This document shows positions 23,955-31,137 of a stretch of DNA of 32,507 nt, piece by piece. The notes beneath the pieces were generated by a model. The model was given only the letters and a program-made list of their open reading frames with translations. It ran no database searches and had not been told where the DNA came from. This stretch comes from a virus, in IMG/VR virus record IMGVR_UViG_3300025853_010175, positions 1 to 32,507 of that record; one strand, 5' to 3'. The stretch's first letter is position 1. Each line of letters opens with the position of its first letter. Made by a program: the position numbers and the translations under genes.

Positions 23955-24994
23955 TGGCATTACCCAAACAAGTTAAAAAATATTTACCACTCACTCCTGA
24001 GAAACAACTATTAGAAAGAAGGGAACAACTTTTGGAATTTATCCAAAAGGACGGAACTTATTTACCTAAGGGTATCTTACATGCAGATTTGGATAGAGGG
24101 ATGTTAGATTTTGTTCGTGATGAGTTGGAGTGTGTTGTTGACGGTAAGAAAGTCAGTAACATCGATTTAATTATTACATTACAGAATTGGGCTCAGTTTA
24201 CACAAACATGGAATACAGAAGATTTAAATGGTAATGTTCAACTGCCATTTATCACAACGGTTAGACAACCTGAGGTTCCTTTTGGTACAAACCCCTCGTT
24301 ACAATATACAATTCCAAATAGAAAAGAATTTTTATATGCTCAAGTTCCGACATGGGATGGAACAAGAAAGGGTATGGATGTTTATAAGATACCTCAACCT
24401 ATTCCTGTTGATATCACTTATGATGTGAAGATTGTGTGTAATAGAATGAGAGAGCTTAATGAGTTCAACAAAATTGTGATGCAGAAGTTTAGTTCTCGTC
24501 AAGCATATACTTTTATTAAGGGTCATTACATACCTATTATTATGAATAATGTTTCAGATAATTCTGTTACTGAGGTTAATAAGAGAAAGTTTTATGTTCA
24601 AAATTATAACTTTACGATGTTAGGATTTTTGATGGATGAAGAAGAGTTTCAAATCTCACCCGCCATTACAAGAGCGTTGACATTATTGGAGGTTAATAAT
24701 AGAACAGGTTCAAGAAAGGCTACGAAAGTACCTGGTCGTCCTGATAATTTTGATTTGGATATTAAATTTACTTCATCACAAACCCAAAAGGTCGAAACCT
24801 TTAGATATACTGTCGACTTATTGGTTACAGGTACAGAAAATATTGATTCTTATGATGTTTATATTGACGGTAATTATGTGGGTTCAGATTTGAGTACCAT
24901 ACAAATCACAGATGGTGATTTGGTAACTATTGATATTACAAAGATTACTGGTGGTCAAGAATCAGTACTTCAGACAACAGCATATTTGAAATAA
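23954..24994 (+). CDS. Putative tail-completion/sheath-stabiliser protein (gp15-like) with C-terminal Ig-like tail
   Basis: The protein has 346 residues. Residues about 135-240 (VDITYDVKIVCNRMRELNEF then FTMLGFLMDEEEFQ) have the layout of T4 gp15-type proteins, which cap the tail and join it to the neck: a region that contacts the tube end, with an 'I-x-Y-x-V-x-I-x-x-R-x-x-E-x-N' strand-helix. The last 75 residues (FRYTVDLLVTGTENIDSYDV and so on) look like an added Ig-like beta domain. It overlaps its upstream neighbour by 1 bp and ends against a convergent small gene. Neighbourhood supports a neck or tail-end role; the exact equivalence to gp15 is uncertain. Confidence 0.45.
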   Translation: MALPKQVKKYLPLTPEKQLLERREQLLEFIQKDGTYLPKGILHADLDRGMLDFVRDELECVVDGKKVSNIDLIITLQNWAQFTQTWNTEDLNGNVQLPFITTVRQPEVPFGTNPSLQYTIPNRKEFLYAQVPTWDGTRKGMDVYKIPQPIPVDITYDVKIVCNRMRELNEFNKIVMQKFSSRQAYTFIKGHYIPIIMNNVSDNSVTEVNKRKFYVQNYNFTMLGFLMDEEEFQISPAITRALTLLEVNNRTGSRKATKVPGRPDNFDLDIKFTSSQTQKVETFRYTVDLLVTGTENIDSYDVYIDGNYVGSDLSTIQITDGDLVTIDITKITGGQESVLQTTAYLK

Positions 24995-25144
24995 TTATTC
25001 TCCGTAGATGTCTTTTTTCTTTTTACATTTATCGTAAATCATCTTCTCTAAGAACTTATACATCTTCAATCCATTCTCCTCACAATAGTTTTTTAAAACC
25101 GTGTGTGCTTCTTTCGATATTTTAAGGTTCTTTATTTCACTCAT
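24995..25144 (-). CDS. 49-residue RHH-like small protein in the sheath leader
   Basis: Reading 25144 to 24995 gives a 49-residue protein with ATG start and TAA stop: MSEIKNLKISKEAHTVLKNY, then CEENGLKMYKFLEKMIYDKC, then a lysine-rich end. The pattern 'K-x-L-K-I-S-x-E-x-H-x-x-L-K-x-Y-C-x-x-N-G-x-K' is common in small phage proteins and fits a beta strand followed by two helices, as in ribbon-helix-helix DNA-binding proteins. It is transcribed away from the sheath gene, and a TATTTATTATTAGG motif on its own strand begins 49 bp upstream of its ATG. Its stop abuts that of the plus-strand gene before it. It may regulate late genes; no proof. Confidence 0.6.
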   Translation of the reverse strand: MSEIKNLKISKEAHTVLKNYCEENGLKMYKFLEKMIYDKCKKKKDIYGE

Positions 25145-25179
25145 AACATAAGGGTAGAAAAAAGGCAGACAAAAGTCTT

Positions 25180-25193
25180 CCTAATAATAAATA
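25180..25193 (-). promoter_or_regulatory. Late-type motif for the 49-residue gene
   Basis: Minus strand TATTTATTATTAGG, with its first T 49 bp upstream of ATG 25144. It lies 38 bp from the sheath motif in the opposite direction. Confidence 0.3.
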
Positions 25194-25230
25194 TTGTCCA
25201 TATGTAAATGTATTTTGTGATTTTTCTAAA

Positions 25231-25249
25231 TATTTATCTATAAAATAAA
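25231..25249 (+). promoter_or_regulatory. Late-type motif for the sheath gene
   Basis: TATTTATCTATAAAATAAA, 41 bp from its first T to ATG 25272. It contains a TATAAAAT box as well. Confidence 0.5.
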
Positions 25250-25271
25250 TCAAAAAGAAATAACAAGTTAA

Positions 25272-28200
25272 ATGGCAACATCAAACAAAGTATTCGTTTC
25301 TCCCGGTGTTTACACTTCTGAAAGAGACCTAAGTTTCGTAGCTCAGAGTGTCGGTGTAACAACACTTGGAATCGTTGGGGAAACCCTACAAGGTCCAGCT
25401 TTTGAACCTATCTTCATCACTAATTATGATGAATTCTTGTCGTATTTCGGAGGTACTTCACCACAGAAATTCGTCAACACACAAATACCTAAATATGAAG
25501 CGGCGTACATCGCTAAGGCATATTTACAACAATCTAACCAACTTTTCGTTACGAGAGTGTTAGGTTTAAACGGTTATGATGCGGGTCCATCTTGGTCAAT
25601 TACTACTGTAGCCAATGTAGATACTTCAACAGTGGGTATCACAGGAACTACAGGTCCTCAAACTCTTGAGTTCTCAGGTAATACAGGTGGAACAATCAAC
25701 ATAACAACAATTCCTGCAAAATTAAGTTCTAAGTTTTCACTTCCTTATACAACATTTAATGGTGGTTCATCTTCGTTAAATGAAGATTTCCAAGGATATA
25801 TCCTTTCTACTATATTAGATACGGCAACGTCAGGAGATACTGCATATTTTTGGGGAACTGTAAGTGCTAGTACTTTTGATTCAGTAACAGGTATAACAAG
25901 TGCAACTACATTTACTGAAACATTTGGGGTATCAGGATTAACTGATGCAGATGCAGACTTTACAAGTCCTAACGATGACCCATGGTACTACGCTTTATTT
26001 GATAATAATAGTGGTGCTTATGATGGATTCGGATTTGGTGCTGGATTTAGTAACTTAGAAGATTTAGGTAGTGGAGCTTTCTCAGGTGAGATGGAGGTTT
26101 ATTATACAAATTACTCAGGTACTTCATACACAGATTACGATGACGTAGTTGTTGCAACTCTTCGTTCTCGAGGTGTTACAACTGACAGTTCAGGTGGTCC
26201 TGTTTATACTGTTACAGGAACAAGTGACGTAATATTAGTTACTTCAGGAGCATATTCAGGAGTTTCAACTAACCCTAAATCAACATTTAGAGTATCAGGT
26301 GTAACAAGTGATGGTGATGACTTCGCATTCAACACATCATTTGATTCTTCAGATACAAACTACATTAGTAAGGTGTTTGGAAAAGGTAACTTCTCTAAAC
26401 CAAGAAATGAAGTTCCTGTATTCTTAGAGGAGGTATTCCAAACAACGTTAAATGATTCATACAATAATGGATATGTTAGAGGATTGAATTCTTCATTAAC
26501 TGCATTACCTGAGGCGAGAGGTTTAGATACAACATCTATTGGTTGGTATTTGAATACTTATCAAACACCTTCAACACCTTACGTAGTTTCAGAATTACGT
26601 GGTAACACAGTTTACAGATTATTCAAGTTTGTATTAATTTCTGACGGTAGTTCAGCAAACAGACAAGTTAAAGTTTCTATTGCTAACATGCAGTTCAGTA
26701 ACGGTACATTCGATATTATTGTTCGTGACTTCTTTGACACGGATGAAAATGTTATCGTATTAGAAAAATTCACAAACTGTACGTTGAACCCAACTCAAAA
26801 CTCATACGTAGCACAAAGAGTAGGTACATCAAACGGTGAATACGAATTGAAGTCTAAATATATTATGGTTGAAATGGATGAAGACCATCCTGATGATGCA
26901 CTTCCTTGTGGATTTGAAGGTTACAACTTCAGAGAATACTCAGGAGTTAGAAATCCATTCCCTGTTTACAAAACTAAATACTACACACCTGGTGAGATTG
27001 TTTACAATCCACCATTTGGAGCTTCTTCAGGAGCTGACAACGTAGTAAGAAGTGCTGGTGACAGAGTTAGAAAAACTTACTTAGGTTTCTCTTCAACTGT
27101 AGGTATTGATGGTGACTTCTTCGAATATAAAGGTAAACAAGTTCCAACAACTTCTGATGGTAATGGTACTGATTGGCCAGTAATGACCAAAGGTTTCCAC
27201 ATGGACTCAGGGGCTACTGTTGTAACTATTTCAGGTGGATTTACATCTTCAGGTACATCAGCATTTGATGTAGGTGTTACATCGTTCCAATCTGACCCAA
27301 ATAATAGTACAAACGCATACTACTCATTGGCATCAAGAAAGTTCACACTTCTTGCACAGGGCGGTTTTGATGGTTGGGATATCTACAGAGAATATCGTAC
27401 AAATGGAGATTCATTCTCACTTGGTAACACAGGATTCTTAAAAGGTAACAGTTCAACATCAATTACTTATCCTGATTCAACAGGTTGGGGTTACTTTAAA
27501 CCAATCACAGGACCTAACCAAGAACAATGGGCAAACACTGACTACTACGCATACTTGTGGGGTCAAACAACGTTTAATAACCCTGAGGCTGTAAACATTA
27601 ACGTGTTCACTACACCTGGTATTGATTTTGTTAACAACGCATCGTTAGTAAATGACGCAATCGAAATGGTTGAGACAGACAGAGCGGATTCAATCTACGT
27701 GATGACTGCACCTGACTACGATATGTTCTCACCAAACACTGCGGACTTTGATACTCAGTTTATTTACCCTGAAGAATTGGTAGACTTATTAGACGATTCA
27801 GGTATCGACTCTAACTACAGTGCAACTTACTACCCATGGATATTGACGAGAGATACAAACAACAATACTCAGATTTATCTTCCACCAACAGGTGAGGTTG
27901 TAAGAAACTTAGCATTGACTGATAACATCGCATTCCCTTGGTTCGCATCAGCGGGTTACACAAGAGGTATTGTAAACTCAGTTAAAGCACGTAAGAAGTT
28001 GACACAAGATGACCGTGATACATTATACAAAGGTAGAATCAACCCAATCGCAACATTCTCAGATGTAGGAACAGTAATTTGGGGTAACAAAACTCTTCAA
28101 ATTAAAGAATCTGCACTTGACAGAATCAACGTTAGAAGATTGTTATTACAAGCTCGTAAGTTGATTTCTGCAGTTGCGGTTAGATTGTTATTCGAACAAA

Positions 28201-28430
28201 ATGATGAGAAAGTAAGACAACAGTTCTTGGATTCAGTTAACCCAATCTTGGATTCAATCCGTAGAGATAGAGGTTTGATTGACTTCCGTGTAACAGTATC
28301 AAACACTCCTGAAGATTTAGATTCAAATACCCTAACAGGTAAGATTTATCTAAAACCAACAAGAGCTCTTGAATTCATCGATATCGAATTCTTGATTACT
28401 CCAACAGGAGCATCATTCGAAAATATCTAA
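25272..28430 (+). CDS. Contractile tail sheath protein (gp18-like), oversized
   Basis: The protein has 1052 residues against 659 in T4 gp18. The N-terminus is typical of sheaths: VSPGVYTSERDLSFVAQSVG, TTLGIVGETLQGPAFEPIFI and FLSYFGG. The C-terminal 190 residues are also typical: FPWFASAGYTRGIV, ARKKLTQDDRDTLY, RINPIATFSDVGTVIWGNKT and INVRRLLLQARKLI, then LIDFRVTVSNTPEDLDSNTL. These form the sheath core that polymerises and contracts. The extra length lies in the middle (roughly residues 110-860), rich in Ser, Thr, Gly and Asp, likely surface domains. It is translated from ATG 25272 without a Shine-Dalgarno sequence, 41 bp after a TATTTATCTATAAAATAAA motif. GC is higher than in neighbours (26 of 60 in 27181-27240). 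A terminator hairpin follows it. Confidence 0.95.
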   Translation: MATSNKVFVSPGVYTSERDLSFVAQSVGVTTLGIVGETLQGPAFEPIFITNYDEFLSYFGGTSPQKFVNTQIPKYEAAYIAKAYLQQSNQLFVTRVLGLNGYDAGPSWSITTVANVDTSTVGITGTTGPQTLEFSGNTGGTINITTIPAKLSSKFSLPYTTFNGGSSSLNEDFQGYILSTILDTATSGDTAYFWGTVSASTFDSVTGITSATTFTETFGVSGLTDADADFTSPNDDPWYYALFDNNSGAYDGFGFGAGFSNLEDLGSGAFSGEMEVYYTNYSGTSYTDYDDVVVATLRSRGVTTDSSGGPVYTVTGTSDVILVTSGAYSGVSTNPKSTFRVSGVTSDGDDFAFNTSFDSSDTNYISKVFGKGNFSKPRNEVPVFLEEVFQTTLNDSYNNGYVRGLNSSLTALPEARGLDTTSIGWYLNTYQTPSTPYVVSELRGNTVYRLFKFVLISDGSSANRQVKVSIANMQFSNGTFDIIVRDFFDTDENVIVLEKFTNCTLNPTQNSYVAQRVGTSNGEYELKSKYIMVEMDEDHPDDALPCGFEGYNFREYSGVRNPFPVYKTKYYTPGEIVYNPPFGASSGADNVVRSAGDRVRKTYLGFSSTVGIDGDFFEYKGKQVPTTSDGNGTDWPVMTKGFHMDSGATVVTISGGFTSSGTSAFDVGVTSFQSDPNNSTNAYYSLASRKFTLLAQGGFDGWDIYREYRTNGDSFSLGNTGFLKGNSSTSITYPDSTGWGYFKPITGPNQEQWANTDYYAYLWGQTTFNNPEAVNINVFTTPGIDFVNNASLVNDAIEMVETDRADSIYVMTAPDYDMFSPNTADFDTQFIYPEELVDLLDDSGIDSNYSATYYPWILTRDTNNNTQIYLPPTGEVVRNLALTDNIAFPWFASAGYTRGIVNSVKARKKLTQDDRDTLYKGRINPIATFSDVGTVIWGNKTLQIKESALDRINVRRLLLQARKLISAVAVRLLFEQNDEKVRQQFLDSVNPILDSIRRDRGLIDFRVTVSNTPEDLDSNTLTGKIYLKPTRALEFIDIEFLITPTGASFENI

Positions 28431-28448
28431 TAGATAATAAACACAATA

Positions 28449-28478
28449 TAAGGGGGGTTCGCAAGTTCCCCCCTTTAT
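28449..28478 (+). terminator. Hairpin terminator after the sheath gene
   Basis: AAGGGGGG, then the loop TTCGCAAGTT, then CCCCCCTT followed by TATAG. Six G-C pairs plus two A-T pairs make it very stable in an AT-rich genome. The T-run is short, so it may slow transcription or protect the sheath mRNA 3' end as well as terminate. Confidence 0.65.
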
Positions 28479-28496
28479 AGCCTAAAAAAGACAATA

Positions 28497-28640
28497 ATGG
28501 AATTTAAAAAGAAAAACTTAAACGAAGCGTTAGAAATCAAAAGTACTGGTAAGAAGACGTTTTCTGAAAAACCACAAAACATTGTTGTATCAGAAGAACA
28601 ATTAGAAAGATTAATTACTAAAGTTTCTAAAGAGAAGTAA
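28497..28640 (+). CDS. 47-residue hypothetical protein coupled to the HAD-like gene
   Basis: The ATG at 28497 opens a 47-residue frame: MEFKKKNLNEALEIKSTGKK, then TFSEKPQNIVVSEEQLERLI and TKVSKEK. It is lysine- and glutamate-rich, with a likely C-terminal helix (SEEQLERLITKV). It begins 19 bp after the terminator and its TAA overlaps the next ATG (TAATG), which argues for a real, translationally coupled gene. The 'N-I-V-V-S-E-E-Q-L-E-R-L-I' phrase recurs in small phage proteins of unknown function. No role can be given. Confidence 0.6.
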   Translation: MEFKKKNLNEALEIKSTGKKTFSEKPQNIVVSEEQLERLITKVSKEK

Positions 28641-29491
28641 TGAATATACGTAGAATAATAAAGGAATACGCTGAAGAGAAACAATTAAGAGAGGGTTTTG
28701 ATGAGGCGGGTGAACCAGATTTAAAGTATTATGCTTTTGACTGGGATGATAATATTGTGACAATGCCAACACAAATCGTTTTACAAGATAATAATGGTAA
28801 TGAGGTTGGTATGAGTACAGAAGATTTTGCTGAATATAGAGAACAGATAGGTAAAGAACCTTTTGAATATAAGAATAAGAAGATTGTTGGATATGCTGGT
28901 GACCCTTACCGTAATTTTGGTGTAAAGGGTGACAAAGCCTTTATTGTCGATGCTATGATGGCAAAAACGGGTCCTTCATGGAACGATTTTGTTGAAGCAA
29001 TAAATGGGGGGTCGATTTTTTCGATAATCACTGCGAGGGGACACCACCCTGATACTCTTCGTGAGGCGGTTTATAATATGATTGTAACCGACCATAATGG
29101 TATTAGTAAAGAAGAGTTATTAAGTAACTTAAAAAGATATCGTGAATATTTTGATGAAACAAAAATGAGTGACAAAGAGATGATTGACTTCTATTTGGAC
29201 TTATCCAAGTTTCATCCTGTGACATATGGTGAGGGTAGTGCTGCTAATCCTGAAGAAGGAAAGATTGTAGCATTAAGAAACTTCCTTTCGTATGTTAAGA
29301 ATATGGCACAAGAGTTGGGGGAGAAGGCATACTTTAAAAACGATGTTAAGAACAATTTTGTTCCTAATATAGGATTTTCTGATGATGATGCTAGAAATAT
29401 AGAAAAGATTAAAGATTTTCTGGATGCAGAAGATAAAGATAAACTAGTTAAGACTTATTTAACAAAAGGAGGAGAAAAACAAGAAGTTTAA
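28640..29491 (+). CDS. HAD-like hydrolase in the tail module
   Basis: The protein has 283 residues. HAD motifs are visible: YYAFDWDDNIV (30-40; Asp34 and Asp36), FSIITARGHHPDT (127-139; Thr131 as motif II) and IGFSDDDARNI (244-254; Asp248-Asp250 as motif IV). A 90-residue insert between motifs I and II probably forms a cap. The first 20 residues (MNIRRIIKEYAEEKQLREGF) are a basic amphipathic helix ending before an IKE-type site like those cut by prohead proteases. Between sheath and tube genes such an enzyme is unexpected; it may be packaged in the virion or simply share late transcription. Substrate unknown. Start overlaps the upstream stop by 1 bp. Confidence 0.65.
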   Translation: MNIRRIIKEYAEEKQLREGFDEAGEPDLKYYAFDWDDNIVTMPTQIVLQDNNGNEVGMSTEDFAEYREQIGKEPFEYKNKKIVGYAGDPYRNFGVKGDKAFIVDAMMAKTGPSWNDFVEAINGGSIFSIITARGHHPDTLREAVYNMIVTDHNGISKEELLSNLKRYREYFDETKMSDKEMIDFYLDLSKFHPVTYGEGSAANPEEGKIVALRNFLSYVKNMAQELGEKAYFKNDVKNNFVPNIGFSDDDARNIEKIKDFLDAEDKDKLVKTYLTKGGEKQEV

Positions 29492-29573
29492 TATATTTCA
29501 GTAAATCTGGGCACATTCTATGTGTAATTGATTTCTAAAATAAAGTAAATAGAAAATTTTTTCGAACTCATAA

Positions 29574-29590
29574 TATTTATAATAAAATAA
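29574..29590 (+). promoter_or_regulatory. Late-type motif for the tail tube gene
   Basis: TATTTATAATAAAATAA, 44 bp from its first T to ATG 29618. Both flanking genes are plus-strand, so the reading direction is clear. Confidence 0.5.
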
Positions 29591-29617
29591 AAGAAACAAA
29601 TTTAAAACCAAAATACT

Positions 29618-30106
29618 ATGGCTGATTTATTAATGAAAATGCCCACACCGTATGAACCAAAAAGAAAGAATCGATTTATACTTTCTTTCCCTTCATCATT
29701 GGGTATCAATTCTTGGTACGTTGAATCGACTTCACGTCCACAGGTAACGATTGGAGCAACTGAAATTCCATTCTTAAATACATCAACATTCGTTGCAGGA
29801 CGATTTAACTGGAACACTATTAACGTAACGTTCCGTGACCCAATCGGTCCTTCAGCATCACAAGCTCTTATGGAGTGGGTTCGTTTACATGCAGAATCTG
29901 TTACAGGTCGTATGGGATATGCCGCAGGATATAAGAAAGACTTAGACCTTGAAATGTTAGACCCGACAGGTGTTGCAGTTGAAAAATGGATTTTACAAGG
30001 TACATTCTTGACTGACGTTAACTTTGACTCATTAGGATATAGTGACGAAAACTTAGCAACAATCACGGCAACTCTTCGTCCTGATAGATGTATTTTGGTT
30101 TACTAA
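29618..30106 (+). CDS. Tail tube protein (gp19-like)
   Basis: The protein has 162 residues, matching the 163 of T4 gp19. Typical stretches are YEPKRKNRFILSFP, WYVESTSRPQVTIG, WNTINVTFRDPIGPSASQAL, MEWVRLHAESVTGRMGYAAG and YKKDLDLEMLDPTGVAVEKW. It forms the hexameric rings of the tail tube inside the sheath. It starts without a Shine-Dalgarno sequence, 44 bp after the beginning of the motif TATTTATAATAAAATAA, and a strong terminator lies 37 bp after its stop. Sheath and tube are separated here by a small gene and the HAD-like gene, unlike T4, where gp18 and gp19 are adjacent. Confidence 0.92.
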   Translation: MADLLMKMPTPYEPKRKNRFILSFPSSLGINSWYVESTSRPQVTIGATEIPFLNTSTFVAGRFNWNTINVTFRDPIGPSASQALMEWVRLHAESVTGRMGYAAGYKKDLDLEMLDPTGVAVEKWILQGTFLTDVNFDSLGYSDENLATITATLRPDRCILVY

Positions 30107-30111
30107 TATAG

Positions 30112-30128
30112 TATTTACGATAAAAATA
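30112..30128 (+). promoter_or_regulatory. Late-type motif variant before the terminator and baseplate gene
   Basis: TATTTACGATAAAAATA, 73 bp before ATG 30185. A strong terminator lies between it and the gene, so if it starts transcription here, most of it would stop at once unless the terminator is overridden. Confidence 0.3.
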
Positions 30129-30142
30129 AATGTCATATATTT

Positions 30143-30173
30143 AACCATAGGGGAAACCCTATGGTTTTTTTTT
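30143..30173 (+). terminator. Rho-independent terminator after the tail tube gene
   Basis: AACCATAGGG, GAAA tetraloop, CCCTATGGTT, then seven or more T. A perfect 10-bp stem and U-run make this the clearest terminator of the window. It ends the tail-tube transcript 12 bp before the next gene's start, so the next genes need either read-through or the TATTTAC motif upstream. Confidence 0.92.
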
Positions 30174-30184
30174 AAATAAAAGTT

Positions 30185-30940
30185 ATGAATACAGCAGAAC
30201 AGTACGGACAAATGAACATGAATTTACCACATGATGTGGTAACTTTACCTTCGGGTGGAAAATTTTATAAAAATAAAAAGTCATCTATTAAGGTGGGTTA
30301 TCTAACCGCTAATGATGAGAACATTTTGATGTCACCTAACATGATACAAAGTGAGGGTATAATAAAAACTTTGTTAAAACAAAAAATTTATGAACCAAAC
30401 TTTAACGTTGAAGAGTTGTTAGATGGTGATGTTCAAGCAATTTTGTTATTTTTAAGAAACACAGCTTTTGGAACTGGTTATAAAATAACCACTATTGACC
30501 CAATAAGTAAAAAAGAATTTGAGGCTGAAATACAATTAGATGAAATTGATTTTATGAAAACGGAAATTGAACCTAATGAAAAAGGATATTTTCAGTTTGA
30601 ATTACCTACATCTAAAAAAGTTGTTGAATGTAAATTACTAAATATTGGTGAACAAGAAGAAATTGATAAAATACAAAGTTCTTACCCAAATGGTATGGTT
30701 GCACCTGTGGCAACAAAAAGATTAGAAAAACAAATTGTTAGTATAGATAACGATGATAATAAACAAAATATATCTGTGTTTATTACACAAATGCCAATTT
30801 CAGATGCTAAGTACATCAGACAACAATTAAGGTTGGCAGAACCTCGTCTTGACTTGAGAAGAGAAATTTTAGCCCCGTCAGGAGAAAAAGTGAGTGTCAA
30901 TGTCACTTTCGGGGCGGAGTTTTTTCGACCTTTCTTCTGA
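30185..30940 (+). CDS. Baseplate protein, T4 gp26-like (T4_baseplate family pattern)
   Basis: The protein has 251 residues. DVVTLPSGGKFYKNKKSSIK (18-37) and VGYLTANDENILMSPNMIQS, then a middle region VQAILLFLRNTAFGTGYKIT and ECKLLNIGEQEEI, follow the pattern 'LPSxGxFY ... L-T-x-x-E-x-x-L ... D-x-x-x-L-L-x-x-L-R-x-x-x-x-G-x-x-Y' of T4-type baseplate hub assembly proteins. No zinc-finger cysteine pair is present where some relatives have one (only Cys at residue 153 is visible). The last 47 bp overlap the next gene in another frame. It sits between tail tube and tape-measure-like genes, as expected for tail assembly proteins. Confidence 0.7.
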   Translation: MNTAEQYGQMNMNLPHDVVTLPSGGKFYKNKKSSIKVGYLTANDENILMSPNMIQSEGIIKTLLKQKIYEPNFNVEELLDGDVQAILLFLRNTAFGTGYKITTIDPISKKEFEAEIQLDEIDFMKTEIEPNEKGYFQFELPTSKKVVECKLLNIGEQEEIDKIQSSYPNGMVAPVATKRLEKQIVSIDNDDNKQNISVFITQMPISDAKYIRQQLRLAEPRLDLRREILAPSGEKVSVNVTFGAEFFRPFF

Positions 30941-31112
30941 TTATAAAAAATCTCAATTAGACGAATTTTATTTTTTGGTGAGATATGCAAATTTTTCATA
31001 TCTTGATATGTTAAACATGCCTGTTTTTGAAAGAAAATATTTTGTAAATAAAATCGTGGAAGAATTTGATAGAAAGCAGGAAATGTATGAGAAACAAAAA
31101 AATAAACAATAA
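30900..31112 (+). CDS. Small tail-assembly-type protein, overlapping the baseplate gene
   Basis: This is a 70-residue protein from ATG 30900; GTG 30894 would add two residues and sits 9 bases after an AGGAG-like stretch. Either start overlaps the baseplate gene in the +1 frame. The sequence is helical: DEFYFLVRYANFSYLDMLNM, PVFERKYFVNKIVEEF, then a lysine-rich tail. A 'F-x-Y-x-x-M-x-x-M-P-x-x-x-R-x-x-x-x-x-K' core is frequent in small proteins between tube/baseplate and tape-measure genes of phages, where a chaperone frame often overlaps its partner (as lambda G/GT). Translational coupling is likely; a ribosomal frameshift at the T run near 30919 is possible. Confidence 0.6.
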   Translation: MSLSGRSFFDLSSDYKKSQLDEFYFLVRYANFSYLDMLNMPVFERKYFVNKIVEEFDRKQEMYEKQKNKQ

Positions 31113-31114
31113 TC

Positions 31115-31130
31115 TATTTATTATTAAATA
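31115..31130 (+). promoter_or_regulatory. Late-type motif for the tape-measure-like gene
   Basis: TATTTATTATTAAATA, 23 bp from its first T to ATG 31138, just after the stop of the small overlapping gene. Flanked by plus-strand genes on both sides. Confidence 0.4.
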
Positions 31131-31137
31131 ATAGATA

